Shown piece by piece: positions 1 through 5,248 of a stretch of 5,248 nucleotides of DNA. Source of the DNA: Bog-950 sp964620645 (lineage in GTDB: Bacteria; Bacteroidota; Bacteroidia; Chitinophagales; LD1); NCBI GenBank assembly GCA_964620645.1, contig CAZUHU010000235.1, forward strand, positions 1-5,248, read 5' to 3'. The notes beneath the pieces are model-generated. The model made no database searches and was not told the origin of the DNA. It saw only the letters and a program-made list of their open reading frames with translations. Numbering within the stretch: position 1 is the stretch's first letter; every line of letters starts with the position of its first letter. The position numbers were made by a program, and so were the translations under genes.

Positions 1-1
1 G

Positions 2-91
2 GCTATTACCCTGAATTACGCCGAAAAGTGTGGAAAACAAGTGCCTGATATTTACTGCGTTACTTTTTCAAATAAAAAATTAACTAATTGA
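2..91 (+). CDS. Possible 3' end of an upstream gene (partial, unidentified)
   Basis: From base 2 the second frame stays open for 29 codons (ending ...TFSNKKLTN) and stops at TGA 89-91. It would be the C-terminus of a gene that begins before the window. A + strand terminator-like hairpin at 209-247 fits a + strand gene ending here. The first frame also reads plausibly but stops at 46-48, so the reading frame is not certain. I do not recognise the protein from so few residues. Confidence 0.3.
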   Translation, partial: AITLNYAEKCGKQVPDIYCVTFSNKKLTN

Positions 92-116
92 TTATGAAAG
101 GCCTTGATTATGAAAG
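88..116. repeat. 13-base direct repeat, period 16
   Basis: TTGATTATGAAAG occurs at 88-100 and again, identically, at 104-116, separated by GCC. The first copy contains the TGA that may end the upstream gene. It could be a local slippage duplication or a paired binding site. About 20 bases further on, 138-154 is a perfect palindrome (TTTTATCA, one base, TGATAAAA). Nothing else in the window matches either sequence closely. Confidence 0.5.
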
Positions 117-208
117 TTTTTTGAAGGTTAACTTGTTTTTTATCAGTGATAAAATGCTTTTTACTGCCGTTACCTTTTTAGGATAAATACTATCTAACCC
201 CCTTTATT

Positions 209-247
209 CAGCCCGGTTTATGGCCTTAACGGTCATAAATCGGGCTG
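209..247 (+). terminator. Long hairpin, probable terminator of the upstream gene
   Basis: The arms 209-225 and 231-247 pair over 17 positions around the loop TTAAC. Fifteen pairs are Watson-Crick. The other two are G-T, which pair as G-U only in a + strand transcript and would be C-A mismatches on the other strand. That favours function in + strand RNA. A modest T-rich stretch (TTGCTTTGG) follows instead of a strong T tract, so termination is likely but not certain. Confidence 0.55.
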
Positions 248-278
248 TTGCTTTGGTATTAAGCCGCAGATTTTGTTC

Positions 279-352
279 AGGCGTAACAAACAATGCGGAT
301 GTTGTATTTATAAAGGCGATATCGGCATCCATTGTTTCCGGAATGCCGTTTA
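279..352 (+). promoter_or_regulatory. Leader/promoter element shared with the PKD gene (copy 1)
   Basis: Bases 279-307 match 1994-2022 upstream of the PKD gene at 23 of 29 positions. The similarity continues without gaps to 352 (GCAnCCA at 325-331, CCGTTTA at 346-352), about 47 of 74 overall. The element begins 96 bases before the start codon here and 92 before the PKD start. GTAAC (283-287), 16 bases and GTAT (304-307) form a bipartite pattern like promoters of ECF sigma factors, such as the Bacillus SigX type TGTAAC...CG. No exact TAnnTTTG box was found in this upstream region. The sequence match is seen; the promoter reading is inferred. Confidence 0.5.
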
Positions 353-374
353 GGCTATCATACATAAATGCTGT

Positions 375-1436
375 ATGAAAAACTTTTTACGCCAAACTCT
401 TTTTTTACTGATTGCTGTAATACTTATAAAGCCTACAACTATTAAGGCCCAGGATATACACTTCTCTCAGTATAATTCATCGCCTCTATTATTAAGTCCT
501 GCTATGGCGGGTATGAATGCGGGCGACTACCGTATATATGCCAACTTTCGTACCCAATGGATGACGGTATCTAATAGCAACACTTACCGCACCTTTGCCG
601 GTGGCGCCGATATGGCCGTTGGCAAAATAACCAGGTATAACAGCTTTGCAGGCTTTGGTATTTCGTTTTTTGCCGACCAAAGTGGTGCCGTGCGTTTAAA
701 TACCAACCATGTTGACCTTTCCTTTGCTTACCACTTTATGTTGAATCGCCGCGGAACCATGCAGCTATCTGCCGGTTTACAGGGTTCATTTAATTATAAA
801 AGCTTTGATCCATCGCGCGCTACGTTTGACAGCCAATATGATTTTAATACCGGCCAGGCCGATGTTAATGCTCTAGGCGAAAGCTTTGGCAGAAACAAAG
901 TGGTGTATGGCGATGCTGGTTTTGGTGTGCTTTACAGCGCTATGACCCGTAATGAAACCAATATACATTTTGGTGTTGCTGTTAACCATGTTAATCAGCC
1001 AAAGGTTTCTTTTTACCCTAACGGTTTAGAAGGAAGTACAGCAGGCCGTGAACGTATGTATATGAAAGTTACACTGCATGGCGGAGCGTCAATACCTGTG
1101 GGCAAGCGCCTGTTTGTAATGCCTAACTATATGGTGCTTGTACAAGGCCCTGCTTATGAATTTAATGTGGGCTGTAACTTTAAAACGGTGGTTGGCAATC
1201 CAACCCTTAGCAAAACAGCCGTTCACTTTGGTATGCAGTACCGGGGCTTGTTTGATGCCGTTATTTTCAATACCCGTGTGGACTATAAAGGCTTTAGCTG
1301 TGGATTAAGCTATGATCTTAACATCAGCAAGTTGATGCCTGCATCCAAAACAATAGGTGCTCCCGAAATTGCTATTCTTTACCAGGGCTCTTTCCGTAAA
1401 AAGCCAAAACCGGGCCACTGTCCTGCTATGTTTTAA
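375..1436 (+). CDS. Type IX secretion system membrane protein, PorP/SprF family
   Basis: This 353-residue protein starts with a signal peptide (residues 1-26, KNFLR, a hydrophobic stretch, then KAQ). The mature N-terminus DIHFSQYNSSPLLLSPAMAG is the hallmark of the PorP/SprF family, whose members begin with a close relative of QDPHFSQ...NPA.AG. The rest alternates short polar and aromatic strands typical of an outer-membrane beta-barrel, and the C-terminus GHCPAMF resembles the CP.F end of family members. Length is normal for the family. Known members assist secretion or surface attachment of particular type IX cargo and are often encoded beside large PKD-repeat proteins, as here. The ATG at 375 puts the signal peptide at the N-terminus; the ATG at 368 is out of frame. 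It is probably a dedicated paralogue for the neighbouring PKD protein rather than the core PorP, since no other secretion genes are nearby. Confidence 0.92.
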   Translation: MKNFLRQTLFLLIAVILIKPTTIKAQDIHFSQYNSSPLLLSPAMAGMNAGDYRIYANFRTQWMTVSNSNTYRTFAGGADMAVGKITRYNSFAGFGISFFADQSGAVRLNTNHVDLSFAYHFMLNRRGTMQLSAGLQGSFNYKSFDPSRATFDSQYDFNTGQADVNALGESFGRNKVVYGDAGFGVLYSAMTRNETNIHFGVAVNHVNQPKVSFYPNGLEGSTAGRERMYMKVTLHGGASIPVGKRLFVMPNYMVLVQGPAYEFNVGCNFKTVVGNPTLSKTAVHFGMQYRGLFDAVIFNTRVDYKGFSCGLSYDLNISKLMPASKTIGAPEIAILYQGSFRKKPKPGHCPAMF

Positions 1437-1458
1437 AGCAGGTATATAAAGAAATTGC

Positions 1459-1492
1459 ACAGGCTGACAGAATCCCAATTCTGCCGGCCTGT
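1459..1492 (+). terminator. Hairpin after the PorP/SprF gene, probable terminator
   Basis: Twenty-two bases after the stop codon, 1459-1473 pairs with 1478-1492 over 15 positions around the loop CCCA. There is one G-T pair (1465/1486) and one A-C mismatch (1467/1484). It is followed by TGGCTTT, only weakly T-rich, as in the hairpin at 209-247. It likely separates the PorP/SprF gene from the regulator gene. Confidence 0.55.
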
Positions 1493-1546
1493 TGGCTTTA
1501 AGGGGTATCTTGTTTCTAAAGACACTGCACATTTGAATGTGGATGA

Positions 1547-1584
1547 TTTGCCATGCAAACAGGAGTAATAGCGTAACTTTGTTA
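1547..1584 (+). promoter_or_regulatory. Promoter of the regulator gene, with overlapping palindrome
   Basis: TAACTTTG at 1574-1581 matches the Bacteroidota -7 consensus TAnnTTTG exactly, and TTTG at 1547-1550 lies 23 bases upstream, close to the usual -33 position. The start codon follows 25 bases after the -7 box, giving a leader of about 20 bases. The -7 box sits inside a short inverted repeat, TAAC-TTT-GTTA (1574-1584), which could be an operator for self-repression by the encoded protein. The operator idea is inference. Confidence 0.5.
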
Positions 1585-1606
1585 GCGTACCAAATGCCTT
1601 TGTAAA

Positions 1607-1933
1607 ATGCTGCTGGCAAAAAGAATAAAAAAAATACGGGAGTATCGCGGATACAAGCAAAGTGCAATTGCGGAAGAGATGAAGATAAGCCAGCAGGCTT
1701 ACAGTTCATTGGAATCCCGGAGTTCTAATGCGCGCATCGGTACCTTACGCCGTTTTTGCCGCGTTATGAAGGTGGACCTTTCCTTTTTGCTGGCTTATGA
1801 AGTGCCGATCAACGACGAAACCATGACCCAATTTGGTAACGTTAGTTATAGCAAAGTAATGGACGACTATAACAAAATGAAGACGAAGATGGAAGCCTAT
1901 GAAGAGCTCTTGCTCCGTGGCAAAAACCGTTAA
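1607..1933 (+). CDS. XRE-family helix-turn-helix transcriptional regulator
   Basis: A 108-residue DNA-binding protein. Residues 3-64 form a Cro/C1-type helix-turn-helix domain: IKKIREYRGYKQSAIAEEM gives helices 1 and 2, SQQAYSSLES (28-37) is the recognition helix, and TLRRFCRVMKVDLSFLL gives the last helices. The tail at about 80-108 is rich in charged and hydrophobic residues with helical spacing (MDDYNKMKTKMEAYEELL) and probably forms a coiled coil for dimerisation. No ligand or enzyme domain is present. It has its own promoter and lies between the PorP/SprF and PKD genes, 152 bases before the latter. Its target is unknown. Control of itself or of its neighbours is plausible from position only. 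Confidence 0.9.
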   Translation: MLLAKRIKKIREYRGYKQSAIAEEMKISQQAYSSLESRSSNARIGTLRRFCRVMKVDLSFLLAYEVPINDETMTQFGNVSYSKVMDDYNKMKTKMEAYEELLLRGKNR

Positions 1934-1993
1934 CTCTACCTGGTTTTTCTATCGCCCGATTTTAACATTCAATAGGTATAAAAAAATTTAATA

Positions 1994-2067
1994 AGGTGTA
2001 ACACACAATCCGTGCGTTGTATCAAAGTAGTGGAAAAGCGCAGCCACACTTTGGGCGTTTCCGTTTA
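1994..2067 (+). promoter_or_regulatory. Leader/promoter element shared with the PorP/SprF gene (copy 2)
   Basis: This is the second copy of the element at 279-352. It has TGTAAC at 1997-2002, then GTTGTAT at 2016-2022, GCAGCCA at 2040-2046 and CCGTTTA at 2061-2067. CCGTTTA starts 67 bases from the start of the element in both copies, and TCATA stands 17 bases before the start codon in both. No exact TAnnTTTG box was found in 1934-2085, so the GTAAC-16-GTAT pair is the best promoter candidate for the PKD gene. Bases 1996-2004 also form the small palindrome GTGT-A-ACAC. Confidence 0.5.
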
Positions 2068-2085
2068 CTCATAAAAATAACGATT

Positions 2086-4058
2086 ATGAAAACGGTTACT
2101 CTCTTACTCCTGATGCTGATTGCCTCTGCAGTTATAGCCGAGCCTTTAGTTAGAATGGAAGCCGATAAAACTTCCGGCTGCCAGCCGTTGGTGGTAAATT
2201 TTTTAAGTGTTACTGAAATACCTGATGCCACCTGGACCTGGGATTTCAGCAACGGTTATACCAGCAGTCAAAAAACGCCCACTGTGGTGTTTATGGAGCC
2301 CGGTGTATACCAGGTAAAGTTAACCGTAGGCAATGGTGCAATGGTAGAAACCATTAATACTACGATAACCGTTTACGCCGCCCCAAAAGCAGATTTTGTT
2401 TTAGATAAGCCCAAGGCGTGTTCTAATGAAATAGTGAACTTTAGAGATAACTCTAAACCCGGCGATGCCCCTATTGCCACTTATGTATGGGGTTTTGGCG
2501 ACGGAAAAACCGCTACCACAGCCAATACAGCTCACTTATATAAGGAGCCCGGGAATTACACCGCTACACTGTTGGTTACTGATGAAAACGGATGTTCCTC
2601 CAATAAAACAACTATACCTTCCTTAGAAATAAAACCCGCGCCCAGGGCAAGCTTTGAACCTTCGCCTGCAAGCAGTTGTGCCGAAACACAACAGGTTTTT
2701 TTTTCCAACAAGTCCGCAGGTAACATACAAGCCAGCAACTGGTACTTTGGCGACGGCACCAACAGCACCTCGGGCAACCCCACACATACCTTTAACCAGG
2801 GCAAGCGCGATGTAGTGTTAGTAGTTAAAGATGCGAACCAATGTGCAGATACTATGACTAAACGTATAAGTGTAGGCAAATTGCAGGCTGATTTTATGGC
2901 TGGTAAGGAAACTACCTGCGCAGGAGAGGAGGTGAAGTTTGTGAATGCTTCAAACACGAAAGGCACCAGCTGGATGTGGGATTTCGGTGATGGAACAGTA
3001 TCCACAGAATGCAACCCGGTTAAAACGTATAATCAAAAAGGAACATACACTGTAAAAATGACTATTAATGACGGAATCTGCAGTACTACTGAAACCAAGC
3101 TTGCTTATGTAAGCGTAACACATGGTAGCCCCGTAAGTTTTATGTCGGATATTACTTCAAGTTGCAGTTCGCCTACAGCTATTAACTTTAAAAACACTAC
3201 ACCAAACGGTATGCTTTATTTATGGGATTTTGGTGATGGCACTGTTAGCACCCAGGAAAACCCCGGTAAAGTTTATGCAAAGGCAGGCAACTATACCGTT
3301 AGCTTAACAGTTACTGATGTTAACGGCTGCACGGTTAAAGACAAAGTGGAGAACTTTATCCGCACCAGCAAACCTGTTCCCCATTTTGTGGCTGATACGT
3401 TTGGTTGCCCCGGCTACCCAATGCGTTTTATGAACTACACCGCTAATGCATCAGCTTACCTTTGGAATTTTGGTGATGGTGAAAGCAGTACAGAGAAAAG
3501 CCCGCGCCACATTTATAAAAACCGTGGCAACTATAGTATAAGCCTTACTGCATACGGAACAGGCGGTTGTGATAGCACTGTTGTTTTGGCTAACCATATA
3601 ACTATTGATACTATAGCAGTAGATTTTGCTATAACATCTACACCTGCTGCCGTGCCTCCATTCCTAAGCACGTTTGTAAATAAAACCAATAAGGCTTGCT
3701 TGAAATATATATGGGATTTTGGTGATGNNNNNNNNNNNNNNNNNNNNNNNNNNNNNNNNNNNNNNNNNNNNNNNNNNNNNNNNNNNNNNNNNNNNNNNNN
3801 NNNNNNNNNNNNNNNNNNNNNNNNNNNTTTGTAAATAAAACCAATAAGGCTTGCTTGAAATATATATGGGATTTTGGTGATGGAACAACTGAAACCGGTG
3901 ATAACCCGGTACACATTTATGACGTGCCCGGCACTTTTGATGTTCGCCTTGTGGCCAGCACTAAAAATGGATGCACTAATGCAAAAGTTATTACACACTC
4001 TTTTTCCATGGGTGGGGCAAGTTTAAACAGCCCGCTTGTAGTGCCGGTTGGGTTTTAA
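2086..4058 (+). CDS. Secreted protein with seven PKD domains, interrupted by an assembly gap
   Basis: If the identical 55-base flanks of the N gap are merged (removing 155 bases), the gene reads without a stop as 605 residues. A signal peptide (1-18, cleaved near VIA/EP) is followed by seven PKD domains of about 82 residues. The conserved W of WDFGDG lies at 52, 135, 219, 298, 380, 460 and 543; the first copy is degenerate (WDFSNG). Each domain carries a Y/F...G.Y.V.L.V strand and several carry NGC. PKD domains are extracellular Ig-like spacers or binding modules. The protein ends 16 residues after domain 7, with no visible type IX C-terminal sorting domain, unusual beside a PorP/SprF gene. 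It has no lipobox cysteine and no catalytic domain. ATG 2086 is chosen over the in-frame TTG at 2017 because only it puts the signal peptide first. It is probably exported as an adhesin or matrix protein. Confidence 0.88.
3673..3727 (+). repeat. 55-base copy at the left edge of the gap
   Basis: The last 55 bases before the Ns are identical to the first 55 bases after them (3828-3882). They encode FVNKTNKACLKYIWDFGD of PKD domain 7. The match covers the variable part of the domain, which differs from the other six domains, so ordinary PKD similarity does not explain it. A shared end of exactly this kind is typical of two contigs that overlap by one assembly k-mer. Confidence 0.95.
3728..3827. 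other. Assembly gap of 100 N
   Basis: Exactly 100 unknown bases, a common placeholder for a gap of unknown size. As written, the gap plus the duplicated flank shifts the reading frame by two bases and splits the PKD gene into two pieces. Removing 155 bases (gap plus one flank) restores the frame. The gene should therefore be treated as intact rather than as a pseudogene or two genes. Confidence 0.98.
3828..3882 (+). repeat. 55-base copy at the right edge of the gap
   Basis: Identical to 3673-3727. It begins immediately after the last N, so the identity runs to the very ends of both contigs. It continues in frame into GTTETGDNPVHIY, the second half of a standard PKD domain. Confidence 0.95.
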
Positions 4059-4071
4059 TTGCTTTTACCAG

Positions 4072-4101
4072 CGCGTTCCCTTACAGCGATAGGAACCTGC
4101 G
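4072..4101 (+). terminator. Weak hairpin after the PKD gene
   Basis: CGCGTTCC (4072-4079) pairs with GGAAC (4092-4096) and, after a two-base bulge, GCG (4099-4101). The loop is 12 bases and only GTTTG follows. It lies 13 bases after the stop codon. It may be a weak terminator, or the transcript may run on to the T tract at 4248-4254. Confidence 0.2.
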
Positions 4102-4146
4102 GTTTGTAAAATATACAACGCCAAACGTGTGAATCAACAATGAGCT

Positions 4147-4254
4147 AATACCTCCCGGGTAGCAGCGTTATGAACTGCTACAGCTGTACCTTTTATGGCG
4201 TAGAGGGAACGGATGAAAATTTCGTGAAGAAACTTTTTCGGGAGGTATTTTTTT
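4147..4254 (+). ncRNA. Candidate structured RNA or 3' UTR ending in an intrinsic terminator
   Basis: AATACCTCCCG (4147-4157) is perfectly complementary to CGGGAGGTATT (4239-4249), and the right arm runs into seven T (4248-4254). The 81 bases between hold three further hairpins in series. These are GTAGCAG/CTGCTAC (4159-4165 with 4175-4181, perfect), 4189-4196 with 4200-4207 (eight pairs including G-U), and GAAAATTTC (4216-4224) with 4230-4240 (nine pairs, two-base bulge; its last pair competes with the outer stem). Together they give a closed multi-branch fold of about 108 bases. Only the + strand has a T tract. I do not recognise the family and see no promoter of its own, so it could be an independent small RNA, a riboregulator or the 3' end of the PKD mRNA. 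Confidence 0.35.
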
Positions 4255-4550
4255 ACCATTGTTTCGCAGCAATCGCTTTCGGCACAACCGCTGCATCGCT
4301 CAACTTTTCTTTTCCTACTACGGAATATTGTAATGCAAGACGCAAATACATTGCGTAGCACCACCTTTAGTTTGCCATATCGATTAAAACAGCAGGAGAA
4401 TTCTTCCTTTACGATATGGAGACCGGGCCGGTGGAGTTAGCGTTTTCTCCCCGCGCCCGGGATTCCAACTAATGTTGCTATGCGAAAACTTCGCAGGTGT
4501 TAAAGGCGCTTATACTACTAATTGCGTATTTTACTATTTGCGTTAATTCA
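4255..4550. other. Non-coding stretch rich in inverted repeats
   Basis: No credible gene is present on either strand. There are four separate inverted repeats. ACGCAA/TTGCGT is at 4340-4345 and 4351-4356. CCATATCG/CGATATGG is at 4375-4382 and 4412-4419, perfect, with 29 bases between. CCGGGC/GCCCGG is at 4423-4428 and 4455-4460, with inner GGAG/CTCC at 4433-4436 and 4447-4450. TGCGAA/TTCGCA is at 4481-4486 and 4490-4495. None has a T tract, so they do not look like intrinsic terminators. They may be part of a long leader for the following gene, binding sites, or remains of a repeat element. Confidence 0.4.
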
Positions 4551-4558
4551 TACTTTTG
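4551..4558 (+). promoter_or_regulatory. Probable -7 promoter box of the last gene
   Basis: TACTTTTG matches the Bacteroidota TAnnTTTG consensus exactly and lies 27 bases before the start codon at 4586, leaving a leader of about 20 bases. The -33 element is less clear: TTG at 4522-4524 is 26 bases upstream, a little far, and TTTG at 4537-4540 is too near. If this promoter is the one used, the inverted repeats at 4340-4495 lie upstream of the transcript and would act as DNA sites. Confidence 0.45.
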
Positions 4559-4585
4559 GTTCATATAAACCAAACCCTTAAAATT

Positions 4586-5134
4586 ATGAAGCAAAGAACC
4601 TTACTAGTTGCCCTTGTTTTTTTAATTGCCTCTGCCTTTGTGCAAACAGCCCCGCAAATTCCTGATTTCAAGAATTCGCCAATGGCCATTAACGAAGATG
4701 GAACATTGAAAAAACTGGAAAAGCAAAACGCTGAATTAAAAACCAAAGCCAAAGGAATGGGTTACGGTGGTGTAAGCACCTTCATCAACATTGATGGTAA
4801 GCAATCCCCCGTGCGTGTAAAAGCTACTACCGATTTTATCTTAAAGGTAGATGCTGATGTGGACCCTGAAACAGTTTTTTATGTGTCGCCTGCTAAAGAA
4901 GTTGGTAAAACACGCGAAATTGAAATGACCCGCGTTAGCGCTTTTGCTGCTTATGGTGCTAAAACAAAATCAGTTAAAAAAGACGACATACCATTAGAGT
5001 TTGTAAAGATTCAGGATGGTGTTTACCGTATTAAGTGCACCGGTTTAACCCCAGGCACCGAGTATGCTTTCGTTAACGCTACACAAGGCGCCAGCGGTTC
5101 TTCTTCAACCGTTTTCTGCTTTGGTGTTGACTAG
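4586..5134 (+). CDS. Exported protein of unknown function, 182 residues
   Basis: The protein begins with a clear signal peptide (MKQRTLLVALVFLIASAFVQTA, cleavage near residue 22). A short charged helical stretch follows (about 37-57, LKKLEKQNAELKTKAKG), then a beta-rich domain at about 60-182 containing SPVRVKATTDFILKVDADVDP, TREIEMTRVSAFAAYGAKTK, VYRIKCTGLTPGTEYAF and the C-terminal FCFGVD. This order of elements (SPVR, a DP turn, a basic patch, L.PG.YAF, FxFG[VI]D) resembles, from memory, a recurring uncharacterised domain of secreted Bacteroidota proteins. I cannot name a family. There is no lipobox and no transmembrane segment after the signal peptide. The ATG at 4586 is chosen because it puts the signal peptide first. 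The gene has its own promoter and terminator, so a link with the PKD protein is not shown. Confidence 0.85.
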   Translation: MKQRTLLVALVFLIASAFVQTAPQIPDFKNSPMAINEDGTLKKLEKQNAELKTKAKGMGYGGVSTFINIDGKQSPVRVKATTDFILKVDADVDPETVFYVSPAKEVGKTREIEMTRVSAFAAYGAKTKSVKKDDIPLEFVKIQDGVYRIKCTGLTPGTEYAFVNATQGASGSSSTVFCFGVD

Positions 5135-5158
5135 TGGTTAGCCCATCAAAACTTATTT

Positions 5159-5188
5159 AAACCGCCTCGGTAAAGGGGCGGTTTTTTT
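5159..5188 (+). terminator. Strong intrinsic terminator of the last gene
   Basis: AAACCGCC (5159-5166) is perfectly complementary to GGCGGTTT (5177-5184), with two further inner pairs (T-G and C-G) and the loop GGTAAA. The right arm ends in seven T (5182-5188). It starts 24 bases after the stop codon. Confidence 0.9.
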
Positions 5189-5192
5189 ATTT

Positions 5193-5248
5193 ACCCCTCC
5201 GTCGTCAACTACACTGCGTTTCGTTGTCTCCTCGTCCCCCTGTTAGGG
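5193..5248. repeat. Probable start of an intergenic repeat, cut by the window end
   Basis: The stretch opens with ACCCCTCCGTCGTC and closes with CCCCCTGTTAGGG. From memory, this resembles the CCCCTCCG...CTCC...CCCC..TAA.GGGG palindromic elements scattered between genes in Bacteroidota. The inner part has CAAC (5207-5210) able to pair with GTTG (5223-5226). It contains no gene. Assemblies often break at such repeats, which would explain the window ending here. Confidence 0.35.

Noticed and set aside
94..186. 30-codon open frame starting MKGLDYESF
   Set aside because: It starts within the direct repeat, has no upstream ribosome binding site and no similarity I recognise. It is too short to support.
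291..334. Hairpin CAATGCGGATG / CATCCATTG in the PorP/SprF leader
   Set aside because: It has a one-base bulge and a 24-base loop, and the matching PKD leader cannot form it, so it is probably chance.
1305..1709. Reverse-strand open frames over the PorP/SprF 3' end and the start of the regulator
   Set aside because: They overlap two well-supported + strand genes and the hairpin at 1459-1492, and their composition does not look like a real protein.
2017..2085. In-frame TTG at 2017 as start of the PKD gene
   Set aside because: It would add 23 polar residues in front of a clear signal peptide and lies inside the shared promoter element. ATG 2086 is the better start.
3531..3998. Reverse-strand reading frames running across the gap
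   Set aside because: They mirror the PKD coding sequence and are held open by the Ns. The two sides give the same peptide because of the duplicated 55 bases.
3855..4058. Separate small gene starting with TTG at 3855
   Set aside because: It is the second half of PKD domain 7 of the gene that begins at 2086, cut off only by the assembly gap.
4134..4364. Open frames on both strands in the 4134-4364 region
   Set aside because: Neither has a recognisable domain, signal peptide or ribosome binding site, and the region is better explained by strong inverted repeats.
4423..4460. GC-rich hairpin as an intrinsic terminator
   Set aside because: The stem is interrupted and no T tract follows on either strand.

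Overview
The window looks like a scaffold piece from a member of the Bacteroidota, probably of the Chitinophagales/Sphingobacteriales type. The reasons are a PorP/SprF-family type IX secretion membrane protein, a secreted protein made of seven PKD domains, Bacteroidota-style -7 boxes (TAnnTTTG), weak Shine-Dalgarno sequences and moderate GC. All four complete genes are on the + strand. Hairpins or long spacers separate them, so they look like separate transcription units rather than one operon.

Layout. Bases 1-91 may hold the last codons of an upstream gene. Bases 92-374 are intergenic, with a 13-base direct repeat, a terminator-like hairpin (209-247) and a leader/promoter element (279-352). 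At 375-1436 is the PorP/SprF-family protein, followed by a hairpin (1459-1492). At 1607-1933 is a small XRE-type helix-turn-helix regulator with its own -7 box. At 2086-4058 is the PKD-repeat protein, interrupted by a 100-N gap whose two flanks are the same 55 bases. Collapsing that overlap restores one uninterrupted 605-residue frame. Bases 4059-4585 have no credible gene but are rich in inverted repeats, including a candidate structured RNA ending in seven T (4147-4254). At 4586-5134 is a small exported protein of unknown function with a strong intrinsic terminator (5159-5188). The last ~55 bases look like the start of an intergenic repeat.

How the genes may work together. PorP/SprF proteins are outer-membrane or outer-membrane-associated partners of type IX secreted proteins and are often encoded next to large PKD-containing secreted proteins. 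That is the arrangement here, with a regulator gene in between. The most striking signal is that the PorP/SprF gene and the PKD gene share a homologous upstream region: 23 of 29 bases match in the core, about 47 of 74 overall without gaps, and the distance to each start codon is almost equal. The regulator gene lacks this element. This suggests that the two exported proteins are co-regulated from a common promoter type, while the regulator and the last gene use ordinary TAnnTTTG promoters. Co-regulation and physical partnership are inferences. The sequence match is directly visible.
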